Shown here piece by piece: positions 16,861-24,157 of a DNA stretch of 64,000 nt (position 1 is its first letter; each line of letters begins with the position of its first letter). The notes beneath the pieces were generated by a model that was given only the letters and a program-made list of their open reading frames with translations, was not told the origin of the DNA and searched no databases. Both the position numbers and the translations under genes were made by a program. The stretch comes from Novosphingobium ovatum (GTDB lineage: Bacteria > Pseudomonadota > Alphaproteobacteria > Sphingomonadales > Sphingomonadaceae), in the NCBI RefSeq assembly GCF_009909235.1, contig NZ_JAAAPO010000005.1:124001-188000 (forward strand), in the 5' to 3' direction.

Positions 16861-19005
16861 ATGACGTTGATCCCCGGCGGTTACCGCGTTGCGGTTGCAA
16901 ATTTGTGGCATGGGCTGATGGCGGCACTGGCCGGGCTGATGCTGGCGGGCGTGACGGCAGCGCAGATGGCCCATGCGCAAGGCGAGGTGATGACCCCCGC
17001 GCCGGGGCAGGCGCGCAACCATATCCACGCCGAACTGGTCGCGGAAAGGCCCGCCAAACCGGGCGAGATCGTCTGGCTGGCGCTGCATTTCACGCCGCAG
17101 CCGGGCTGGCATGGCTATTGGGTCAATCCGGGCGACGCGGGGTTTGGCATGCGGCTGGAATGGTCGGTATTCGATGTGGCCGTGCGGGCGGCGGGGCCCG
17201 AACAATATCCCGTGCCCGAAACGCTGGTGGTCGGCGGGCTGATGAACCACGTCTATAACCACGAATATGCGGTGCTGGTGCCGTTCCAGGTGCCCGATGG
17301 CGGGCAAGGCGTCGTGCCATTGCGGTTGCATGCCGAATGGCTGGCCTGCACCGACACCACCTGCGTGCCCGAACAGGCAAATCTGCAGGTGGCGATCCGC
17401 ATTGGCAGTGGCCCGGCCGACCCCCGCTTCGAAGGGTGGCGCGCCCGCCTGCCCGCCCCGCTGGACCGCGATGCGACCTATGCCATGGCGGGCGACCGAC
17501 TGCGGATCGCGGTGCCCTATCCGGCCAGCGCGCCGGTTGGGGCGGCGCATCTGTTCATCGCCGGCGAACGCGTCGTGGACTATGCCGCGCCGCAAAGCTT
17601 CAGCCGCAATGGTGACACGCTGATCGTGACACTTAAACGCGCCCATAATGTAGTCACTGACAACAATCCAAAGGGCGCGGTGCTGCGTTTGAACGAGGCC
17701 GGGGACGGGCTGGTGTTCGCGCTGAAACCGGGGGTGGTGCCGCCTGATGGGGTGCCGGTGGATGTCGCGCCCAAGGGGGGCGATGCGGCCAGCCTGCCAC
17801 CGCTGCCGGTGCTGTTGGCGATGGCGCTGGCGGGCGGATTATTGTTGAATATCATGCCTTGCGTCTTTCCCATCCTGTCGTTGAAGGCGCTGTCTCTGGC
17901 CCGCGCGGGTGAGTCCGAGGCTCAGGCAAGGGCCGAGGGGCTGGCCTATACGGCAGGCGTGGTGGTGGCGTGCAGCGCGCTGGGCGCGGGGCTGCTGGCG
18001 CTGCGGGCGGGGGGCGAACAGGTGGGCTGGGCGTTCCAATTGCAGGAACCCGGCGTGGTCGCCGCGCTGTTCCTGCTGGCGCTGGCGATCACCGCCAACC
18101 TGCTGGGATTGTTTGAGTTTTCTGTGCCGGGATTTGTGTCCCGGGTGGGCGGCGGAGGGCGCGGCGGGGTCAATGGCGCCTTTGCCACGGGGCTGTTGGC
18201 CGCCTTTGTCGCCACCCCCTGCACCGGCCCATTCATGGCCAGTGCGATGGGCGCCGCCCTGCTGCTGCCGGTGGGTCAGGCAATGGCGCTGTTTGTCGCG
18301 CTGGGGCTGGGAATTTCCCTGCCTTTTCTGGCAATTGCGGTGGTGCCCGCACTGCGCCGCCGGATGCCCAGGCCCGGCGCCTGGATGGGTTGGTTCCGCC
18401 GGATCATGGCCGTGCCGATGGGGCTGACGGCGCTGGCGCTGGCATGGCTGGCCTCGCGATTGGGGGGCATGTCGTTTGCCGGGGCCAGTGTGGTGCTGGG
18501 CATTGTCGTGCTGGCGGTGCTGGCGATGCTGGGCGATGGGCAGCGGCGCGGGCTGGCGCGCGGGCGATTGGCGCTGGGGATGCTGGCGGCAGTCGCGGTA
18601 TGCGCGGCGGTGATCCTGCCCCGCACGGTGCGCGCGCCCGGCGCGGATTCCACCCCTGACCTGTTGAATGCGCAGCCTTTTTCACAAGACGCGCTAGATC
18701 AGGCGCGTAGCCGGGGCAAGCCGGTGTTCCTGTATTTTACCGCCGACTGGTGCCTGTCGTGCAAGGTGAACGAACGCGTCGCGATCGAGCGCGAATCGAC
18801 CCGCGACGCCTTTGCCAAGGCGGGCGTGGTGGTGTTGAAGGGCGATTGGACCCGGCGCGATCCGGTCATCACCCGGTTCCTGACGGCGCAGGGCGCGGCC
18901 GGTGTGCCGCTGTATCTGTGGTATCCGGCCGGTGGTGGCGCGGCACGGCCCCTGCCTCAGGTGTTGACTGCCGATTCCTTAAGCCAGTTGGCGCAGGGGC
19001 GTTAA
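16861..19005 (+). CDS. dsbD: thiol:disulfide interchange protein DsbD
   Basis: A 714-residue inner-membrane electron carrier that moves reductant from cytosolic thioredoxin to the periplasm, where it supports cytochrome c and oxidase assembly. A signal peptide ends at AHA. The periplasmic N-domain carries the Cys pair CTDTTC. The eight-helix CcdA-like domain carries NIMPCVFPILSLK and ATPCTGPFMAS. The C-terminal thioredoxin domain carries DWCLSCK. The cytochrome c-type oxidase subunits nearby are plausible clients. The start at 16861 is chosen for the signal peptide; the frame opens earlier at 16777. Confidence 0.93.
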   Translation: MTLIPGGYRVAVANLWHGLMAALAGLMLAGVTAAQMAHAQGEVMTPAPGQARNHIHAELVAERPAKPGEIVWLALHFTPQPGWHGYWVNPGDAGFGMRLEWSVFDVAVRAAGPEQYPVPETLVVGGLMNHVYNHEYAVLVPFQVPDGGQGVVPLRLHAEWLACTDTTCVPEQANLQVAIRIGSGPADPRFEGWRARLPAPLDRDATYAMAGDRLRIAVPYPASAPVGAAHLFIAGERVVDYAAPQSFSRNGDTLIVTLKRAHNVVTDNNPKGAVLRLNEAGDGLVFALKPGVVPPDGVPVDVAPKGGDAASLPPLPVLLAMALAGGLLLNIMPCVFPILSLKALSLARAGESEAQARAEGLAYTAGVVVACSALGAGLLALRAGGEQVGWAFQLQEPGVVAALFLLALAITANLLGLFEFSVPGFVSRVGGGGRGGVNGAFATGLLAAFVATPCTGPFMASAMGAALLLPVGQAMALFVALGLGISLPFLAIAVVPALRRRMPRPGAWMGWFRRIMAVPMGLTALALAWLASRLGGMSFAGASVVLGIVVLAVLAMLGDGQRRGLARGRLALGMLAAVAVCAAVILPRTVRAPGADSTPDLLNAQPFSQDALDQARSRGKPVFLYFTADWCLSCKVNERVAIERESTRDAFAKAGVVVLKGDWTRRDPVITRFLTAQGAAGVPLYLWYPAGGGAARPLPQVLTADSLSQLAQGR

Positions 19006-19029
19006 GCCCCGCGCCCTGGCGGGCGGGGC
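19006..19029 (+). terminator. GC-rich hairpin immediately after dsbD
   Basis: GCCCCGC (19006-19012) pairs with GCGGGGC (19023-19029). A T-run (TTTTT) begins only 12 bases later, so termination here may be partial. Confidence 0.5.
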
Positions 19030-19115
19030 ACAAGCGGCCATTTTTCGCACAAAAACGCCCACCCAGACGGGCAGGCGAAATAATTTGTACGCTTTGAAAA
19101 CAAACCTGCCGACAT

Positions 19116-19129
19116 TTGACTTCGGTCAA
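19116..19129 (+). promoter_or_regulatory. FNR/FixK-type box in the dsbD-hemN intergenic region
   Basis: TTGAC-TTCG-GTCAA is a perfect 5-4-5 inverted repeat that fits the FixK/FnrL pattern TTGM-N6-KCAA. No protein gene starts nearby on either strand. A -10-like CATAAA at 19150-19155 puts a start site near 19163, so the box would be centred close to -41, the usual class II activator position. Confidence 0.6.
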
Positions 19130-19162
19130 GGTCTGAAGGCGGAATCCCACATAAAAACACCT

Positions 19163-19300
19163 TCAAGCAAGGCGGTAGCGGTTTCGCCCTTCCGTCTTAC
19201 TCAACGAGGCCCCGATCCTCACCGGTGGCATCGTTTTGGGTTTGTGGAACTTTCTCCCCACCTAGGGCGGCTGATCCTTTGGGCAGCCGTCCATTTTTTT
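19163..19300 (+). ncRNA. predicted FNR-activated small RNA, about 138 nt
   Basis: I infer a small RNA between two convergent protein genes (dsbD and hemN). Upstream are an FNR-type box at 19116-19129 and a -10-like CATAAA at 19150-19155. The transcript would contain a weak 5' hairpin (19169-19191), a second stem with one mismatch (19203-19211 with 19227-19235), a pyrimidine-rich single-stranded stretch TTTCTCCCCACCT (19251-19263) able to pair with Shine-Dalgarno sequences, and an intrinsic terminator ending in seven T residues. FnrS of E. coli and PcrZ of Rhodobacter are known FNR-dependent sRNAs of comparable size. No homology to either is claimed. Confidence 0.5.
19265..19300 (+). terminator. 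strong intrinsic terminator of the predicted small RNA
   Basis: GGGCGGCTG (19265-19273, with one G-U pair) pairs with CAGCCGTCC (19284-19292) around a 10-base loop, and seven T residues follow at 19294-19300. It lies 260 bases past dsbD, too far to be that gene's first terminator. Confidence 0.8.
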
Positions 19301-19385
19301 GACTGTGCCAGAAACGCGGCAAAGGTCAATGCCCCTTCGTCAGGCGGATAATCAGGAATGCACGCAAGGGCACAGGGTGCGGCGC

Positions 19386-19404
19386 GCGCGCCACAGTGGC
19401 GCGC
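19386..19404 (-). terminator. palindrome downstream of hemN
   Basis: GCGCGCCAC and GTGGCGCGC flank a single A. The element lies 18 bases beyond the hemN stop on the minus strand and probably ends that transcript. Confidence 0.5.
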
Positions 19405-19422
19405 CCACGCCGCCCCGCCCGA

Positions 19423-20736
19423 TCACACCGCCGAGCTGAAACGGCGCACCGAATCCTGACGATAGGGGTCAAACAGCGCGGCAATCGTGCGCGCATAGGG
19501 CAGGCCGCCCGGCAGGATGGTCAACCGGCCCGAATCAAGTTCAGCCAGCCCGTGATGCAGGAAAGGCGACAGCGCTTCGGCCAGCGTCAGGGCCAGCGCC
19601 CCGCCGATATCGGCATGGCCCTTGCACAACAGATCGTTGATGATCCGGCCGGTGCGCTGGTCCTCGTCACTGCGCACAATGCCCACAGCGCCGGCCAACT
19701 GATCCTGCGAGATCATCATGCGATAGCGCCCGGCGTTCTTCTCGTTCTGGACGATCACATCGGGAAAACACGAGATCGACGAGGCGCCAAGGCCCACCAG
19801 CACAGGCGCCTGATCCTCGGTAAAGCCCTGAAAATTGCGGCCCAGACGGCCGGCAACGGTGGCCTGTGCGATGGCATCGCCCGGTCGGGCGAAATGGTCA
19901 AACCCCACCGGCACATAGCCGGCATTGACCAGATAATCATGCCCGCGCGCGGCCATCATGAACCGCTCGTCCTGTCCAGGCAGGGCGGTGGCGTCGATCC
20001 GGCGCTGGCGCGGCAACATATGCGGCACATGGGCATAGCCGAACAGCGCGATGCGATCAGCCCCCAGCCGCAGCGCTTCGGACAGGCTGTGCTCCAGCAT
20101 GGCCCAATCCTGCCCCGGCAGACCATACATCAGATCGTAATTCAGCGAGCGCACCCCGGCATCACGCAACAGCGTGGTGCAACGCTCGATATCCTGCGTG
20201 GGCTGGACGCGGCCGATGCGCTCCTGCAACGCGGTCTCGAACGTCTGCACGCCCAGACTGGCGCGGCTGATCCCGACAAAACGCATCACCTCGGCCCATT
20301 CAGGCGTCATGGTACGCGGGTCCAGCTCGATCGACCACACCGGGTCATCCAGGCTGAAATGCACGGTGATCGCATCGACCAGCCGGACAAAATCCAGCGG
20401 CGTGATGGCATTGGGGCTGCCCCCGCCAAAAGCGATCCGCTTAACCTTGATCCGCCCGTCCAGCTTGGGCCCGACAATCGCGATCTCGCGCGTCAGCGCC
20501 TCCAGATAGCTGGTCAGGCGGGCGCGCTTGTTGTTGGCCGCCGTGTTGCACCCGCAATACCAGCAGATCTGTTCACAAAACGGGATGTGGACATACAGCG
20601 AGACATCGCCGCTGGTCCGGCGCAGCGCCGCATCCAACGCCCCCGCCCCCACCGCCGGGGTGAATTCGGCTGCGGTCGGATAGCTGGTGTAACGGGGCAC
20701 CGGCTTGGACAAGAGGTCTGGATGATAAGGCCACAT
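19423..20736 (-). CDS. hemN: oxygen-independent coproporphyrinogen III oxidase
   Basis: A 437-residue radical-SAM enzyme that oxidatively decarboxylates coproporphyrinogen III without oxygen, supplying heme under low oxygen. It has PRYTSYPTA, the FeS-binding C-x3-C-x2-C in PFCEQICWYCGCN (residues about 50-62), the SAM-binding AFGGGSPN, and ELDPRT. The C-terminal HemN domain follows. It is last in the run of cbb3 assembly genes, 33 bases after the small Cys-rich gene, and an FNR-type box overlaps the end of that gene. Oxygen control of hemN by FNR is well established in related bacteria. Confidence 0.95.
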   Translation of the reverse strand: MWPYHPDLLSKPVPRYTSYPTAAEFTPAVGAGALDAALRRTSGDVSLYVHIPFCEQICWYCGCNTAANNKRARLTSYLEALTREIAIVGPKLDGRIKVKRIAFGGGSPNAITPLDFVRLVDAITVHFSLDDPVWSIELDPRTMTPEWAEVMRFVGISRASLGVQTFETALQERIGRVQPTQDIERCTTLLRDAGVRSLNYDLMYGLPGQDWAMLEHSLSEALRLGADRIALFGYAHVPHMLPRQRRIDATALPGQDERFMMAARGHDYLVNAGYVPVGFDHFARPGDAIAQATVAGRLGRNFQGFTEDQAPVLVGLGASSISCFPDVIVQNEKNAGRYRMMISQDQLAGAVGIVRSDEDQRTGRIINDLLCKGHADIGGALALTLAEALSPFLHHGLAELDSGRLTILPGGLPYARTIAALFDPYRQDSVRRFSSAV

Positions 20737-20769
20737 GGTGCTTGTCGTAGAAGTTTTCAGGCCATCAGT

Positions 20770-21021
20770 TCATTGCGCCGGATCAACATCGCGTGATCGA
20801 CGGTTGCGCTTGCGCGATTGCCCGGTGTGACAACCCTTGGCACAGCAGCCGGGGACGCGCGCACCGGGAATATCCTGCGCGCCCGATGGCACCTGCACGG
20901 TGCGCGCCACGCCATCGCCCGTGCACAGAGCCACCGTCAGCGCGCCGCGCGCGGCGGCCGGCGCGACGTTGAACGCGGCGGGCATCATCGCCAGCAGGCC
21001 AAACAGGCTGATCCCCCTCAT
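20770..21021 (-). CDS. small secreted Cys-rich protein in the cbb3 assembly run
   Basis: An 83-residue protein with a signal peptide (ISLFGLLAMMPAAFNVAPAAA) and a short mature chain. The mature part holds LCTGDGVARTVQVP and a distinctive basic motif VPGCCAKGCHTGQSRKR with three Cys and one His. It overlaps ccoS (ATGA) and precedes hemN, so it is co-transcribed with oxidase assembly genes. The Cys/His cluster could bind copper or heme, but that is only inference. I do not recognise a named family. Confidence 0.65.
   Translation of the reverse strand: MRGISLFGLLAMMPAAFNVAPAAARGALTVALCTGDGVARTVQVPSGAQDIPGARVPGCCAKGCHTGQSRKRNRRSRDVDPAQ
20773..20786 (-). promoter_or_regulatory. FNR/FixK-type box upstream of hemN
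   Basis: On the minus strand this reads TTGAT-CCGG-CGCAA, which fits TTGM-N6-KCAA. It overlaps the 3' end of the small Cys-rich gene and is centred about 43 bases before the hemN ATG, so a class II promoter here would give an almost leaderless hemN transcript. Confidence 0.45.
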
Positions 21022-21203
21022 TCGCCGGGCGCGCTGGTGGGCAGGACGGGCGGCAAATCATCGCCCTCGTCATCGATCAGAATGCGGGCGGCCGCGCCGT
21101 CCAAATCCTCGAACTGGCCATTGCGCAACGACCAGAAGAACGCGAACAGCCCCAGCAGCCCCATGCCCAACGCCACCGGGATCAGAAAGGCAAGGCCGGT
21201 CAT
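21018..21203 (-). CDS. ccoS: cbb3-type oxidase assembly protein CcoS
   Basis: A 61-residue protein with one N-terminal membrane helix (GLAFLIPVALGMGLLGLFAFFWSL) followed by the conserved RNGQFEDLDGAAARILIDDE segment, the hallmark of CcoS/FixS. CcoS is needed for cofactor insertion into the cbb3 oxidase. It overlaps ccoI (ATGA) upstream and the Cys-rich gene downstream. Confidence 0.93.
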   Translation of the reverse strand: MTGLAFLIPVALGMGLLGLFAFFWSLRNGQFEDLDGAAARILIDDEGDDLPPVLPTSAPGE

Positions 21204-23443
21204 TGTGCGGCCTCTGTCCCGCGCGGCGGACGCGCCGGCACCATCATCGCCAGACGCAGCGAATTGCCGATCACGATCAGCGAGCTGGTGGACATCGCCA
21301 CCGCCGCCAGCAAGGGCGTCACCACCCCCATGATCGCCAGCGGCACCGCCAGCAGATTATAGCCAATCGCCAGCACGAAATTCTGCCGCACAACGCGCAT
21401 CGTGTCGCGCGCGCCGGCAATGCTGCGCGGAATGGCCAACAGCGAATCGGACAGGAACACGAAATCGGCCGCTTGCCGTCCGACATCGCTGGCCGTCCCC
21501 GGCGCGACCGAGGCATCCGCCGCCGCCAGCGCCGGGCCATCGTTCAGCCCATCGCCCACCATCAACACCTTGCGCCCCGCGCCCTGCAGGCGGGCGATGG
21601 CGTCCTGCTTGTCCGTGGGGCTGGCGCTGGATTGCGCCGTCAGGTTCAGCGCGGTGGCGGCTTCGGCCACGGCCACGGCATTGTCGCCCGACAGGATGCT
21701 GGATTCCACCCCCAGCGCGCCCAGCCAGCCAATCGCGGCGCGCGCGTCCGGCCGCAAACGGTCGGCAAAGGGAATCAGCCAAATGGGATGGCCGGCAATG
21801 TCGAGTACACTGGCCATACCCCCGCTGCCAGTGGTACCGCCATTGCCGGCCAGGGTATCGGCTCCGCCCCCGGAACCGAACCCGTTCTGTGCCGGGATCT
21901 GGCGCGCGGGCCTGTCCGGGCGGCGCAAGGCAACCGCCTGCCCCTGCCACACCCCGCGCAGACCAAATCCCGCGATCTCTTCCACCTGTTCGACGGCCAC
22001 CGCCGTTGCGCCGCGCGCCACCAATGCCTCGACCAAGGCGCGCGAGAGCGGGTGGCGGCTGTGGCTGGCCAGCGCCAGCGCCACGCCCGCCGCCTCGCCC
22101 GGCAATGCCGCGATCACCACCGGATCGGGCAAAGGCCGCCCCATGGTCAGCGACCCCGTCTTGTCCAGCAGCGCGCGGTTGATCATCGCCATGCGCTCCA
22201 ACGCTCCGCCATCCTTGACCATTATGCCGCTGCGCATCAGCGCGCCACAGGCCACCACCTGCGCCACCGGCACCGCCAGCCCCAATGCGCAGGGGCAGGT
22301 GATGATCAGTACCGCGATGGCGATCTTCAGGCTGGTATACACCCCCGCACCGGCGATCATCCACCCGGCAAAGGACAACGCCGCCAGTGTGTGCACGGCG
22401 GGCGCATACAAGCGGCTGGCGCGGTCGGCGATGCGGACATAGGCGCTGCGATGCTGGCCCGCCGCATCCATCAGACGAGCGATCTCGGCAAGGGTCGTGT
22501 CCTTGCCCGCCGCCGTCACGCGCACGTCCACCGGCGCGTCGATGTTCAGCATGCCCGCATGCACATCATCGCCCACGGCGCCCGTCACGGCCGCGCTTTC
22601 GCCCGTCAACAGGCTGCGGTCAAAACGGCTCTCGCCGGTGGTGATCTGGCCATCGGCGGCCAAACGTTCACCTGCCGCCACACGCATCATCATGCCAGGC
22701 AACAGATCGCGCGCGGCCAGCCATTCGACGCTGCCGTCGCGGCCCACCACCATCGCGCCCGTGGCCGCCTGACGCAGCAAAGCGTCCACCCCGGCGCGCG
22801 CGCGATCGCGCATCAGCGCGTCCAGCACCCGGCCCGCCAGCAGGAACAGCAACAGCATCAGCGTCCCGTCGAACCACGCTTCCTCGCCATGGGTCAGCGT
22901 TTCATACATCGACAGGCCGGTGGCCAGAATGACGCCGATCGAGATCGGCACGTCCATATTGGTCGTCCCCCGGCGCAGCACCCGCCACGCCGAGGCAAAG
23001 AACACCCGTCCGGCATACAGGATCGCGGGCACGCCGATCATCGCCGAAAGCCAGTGGAACAGATCCTTTGTCGCGCCCTCGGCACCGGACCAGATCGACA
23101 CTGACAGCAGCATGACGTTCATGCAGGCAAAACCGGCCACCGCCAGCGGCGCCAGCAAAGGCTTTACCGCGCTGGTGGGCGGCGCCAGATCATCGGCGCG
23201 CGGCTGGCTGGCAAAGCCGATGTCAGACAGCGCCGCCACCAGATCGGGCACGCCCAGCGCCGGATCATGCGTCACACTGACCTGCCGCGCCGACAGGTTG
23301 ACGCGCGCCGATTGCACGCCTGCGCGCGAGGTCAGCGCCCGCTCCACCTTGCCCAGACAGCCCGCGCAATGCATCCCCGGCACCACCAGCACGGTGGAGG
23401 CCGATGCCTGTTCAGCCGTGGCAAGCGGGGCGCGGGTGGCCAT
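21200..23443 (-). CDS. ccoI: copper-exporting P1B-type ATPase CcoI/FixI
   Basis: A 747-residue heavy-metal P-type ATPase that supplies copper for the cbb3 oxidase. It has an N-terminal heavy-metal domain with GMHCAGC, eight predicted membrane helices, the CPC metal site (ITCPCALGLAVPVA), TGES, and the hinge GDGLNDGPAL. The phosphorylation motif reads DKTGSLT instead of the near-invariant DKTGTLT. The catalytic Asp is intact. An insertion of Gly/Ser/Thr residues (GSGGGADTLAGNGGTTGSGG) lies in the nucleotide domain. The ATG overlaps the ccoH stop (TAATG) and AGGA precedes it, so 23443 is preferred over 23467. Confidence 0.94.
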   Translation of the reverse strand: MATRAPLATAEQASASTVLVVPGMHCAGCLGKVERALTSRAGVQSARVNLSARQVSVTHDPALGVPDLVAALSDIGFASQPRADDLAPPTSAVKPLLAPLAVAGFACMNVMLLSVSIWSGAEGATKDLFHWLSAMIGVPAILYAGRVFFASAWRVLRRGTTNMDVPISIGVILATGLSMYETLTHGEEAWFDGTLMLLLFLLAGRVLDALMRDRARAGVDALLRQAATGAMVVGRDGSVEWLAARDLLPGMMMRVAAGERLAADGQITTGESRFDRSLLTGESAAVTGAVGDDVHAGMLNIDAPVDVRVTAAGKDTTLAEIARLMDAAGQHRSAYVRIADRASRLYAPAVHTLAALSFAGWMIAGAGVYTSLKIAIAVLIITCPCALGLAVPVAQVVACGALMRSGIMVKDGGALERMAMINRALLDKTGSLTMGRPLPDPVVIAALPGEAAGVALALASHSRHPLSRALVEALVARGATAVAVEQVEEIAGFGLRGVWQGQAVALRRPDRPARQIPAQNGFGSGGGADTLAGNGGTTGSGGMASVLDIAGHPIWLIPFADRLRPDARAAIGWLGALGVESSILSGDNAVAVAEAATALNLTAQSSASPTDKQDAIARLQGAGRKVLMVGDGLNDGPALAAADASVAPGTASDVGRQAADFVFLSDSLLAIPRSIAGARDTMRVVRQNFVLAIGYNLLAVPLAIMGVVTPLLAAVAMSTSSLIVIGNSLRLAMMVPARPPRGTEAAQ

Positions 23444-23973
23444 TACAGGAATTCCTGCGCCCGCCACACATGGCGGCCATTGGCATCAGCGCCATCCAGC
23501 CGCAGACGCAGCCGCCAGCGGCCCGCAGGCAGGGCGTCAAACGAGACAAAGCTGCCATCGGCCTGACGGCGGAAACTGACGACGCGATCGGCCTCCTGCC
23601 CCAACGGATGCCAGGCCTCGCCGCTGAGTGCGGCGTCAGAGGGGATGGCGGCGGCATCGCTGCCCTTTAGCGTAACAGCCACGCGACCATCGGCGCGGCG
23701 CTCCACCTTGGCCGACCAGCCCAGCGCCTTTTCCTTGGCCGCCTCATCCAGCCAGACGTTGAATTCCTGGCTGGCATCATAGGCATTCTTGACTACCACG
23801 CCCGAAAAGGTGCTGGTTGCCAGAGACGCCATGTAGACATTGACCGCGATCACCACGCCGAAAAAGGCGACCATGATGATCGCCATATGCCGCCCGGTAA
23901 AGCGGAACGGCGGCTTTGCCCCCATGACATGGGGTGCGGTCGGGGCAGTGGGGATCGGCGCAATGGATGACAT
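23443..23973 (-). CDS. ccoH: cbb3 oxidase assembly protein CcoH/FixH
   Basis: A 176-residue membrane protein of the FixH family. One membrane helix (GRHMAIIMVAFFGVVIAVNVYMASLA) is followed by the family segment FSGVVVKNAYDASQEFNVWLDEAAKEKALGW and a periplasmic beta-rich domain. CcoH is required for stable cbb3 assembly. It heads a second minus-strand unit (ccoH-I-S-small gene), separated from ccoG by 184 bases that hold a hairpin and an FNR-type box. GGAG lies about 9 bases before the ATG. Confidence 0.92.
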   Translation of the reverse strand: MSSIAPIPTAPTAPHVMGAKPPFRFTGRHMAIIMVAFFGVVIAVNVYMASLATSTFSGVVVKNAYDASQEFNVWLDEAAKEKALGWSAKVERRADGRVAVTLKGSDAAAIPSDAALSGEAWHPLGQEADRVVSFRRQADGSFVSFDALPAGRWRLRLRLDGADANGRHVWRAQEFL

Positions 23974-24033
23974 GGCGGGGGCTCCGTGTCGTTTGAGTTC
24001 GGGCCCGATTGCCCTGTCTTGGCGCCTTATGCT

Positions 24034-24047
24034 TTGCGCAGAATCAA
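24034..24047 (-). promoter_or_regulatory. FNR/FixK-type box upstream of ccoH
   Basis: On the minus strand it reads TTGAT-TCTG-CGCAA, nearly identical to one of the ompW sites (TTGATTCCGCGCAA). It is centred 67 bases before the ccoH ATG, in the gap after the ccoG-side hairpin, giving the ccoHIS unit its own oxygen-responsive promoter. Confidence 0.6.
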
Positions 24048-24075
24048 TTCAGCCACAAATCCGTAAATACGCCGA

Positions 24076-24112
24076 TGCCGGCATTCAGGGGTATGCGCCC
24101 TGAACACCGGCA
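24076..24112 (-). terminator. stem-loop between ccoG and ccoH
   Basis: TGCCGG (24076-24081) pairs with CCGGCA (24107-24112), and inside it TTCAGGG (24084-24090) pairs with CCCTGAA (24098-24104). It lies about 46 bases beyond the ccoG stop. It probably ends or attenuates the ccoNOQPG transcript. No T-run is visible. Confidence 0.5.
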
Positions 24113-24157
24113 TCAATCGGGGTTACGCGATGGGAACCGCCAAGCCCCCACCCTGGC

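Noticed and set aside
19085-19351. 88-codon frame MYALKTNL... across the predicted small RNA
   Set aside because: No ribosome-binding site, no recognisable domain, and it runs through the intrinsic terminator at 19265-19300.
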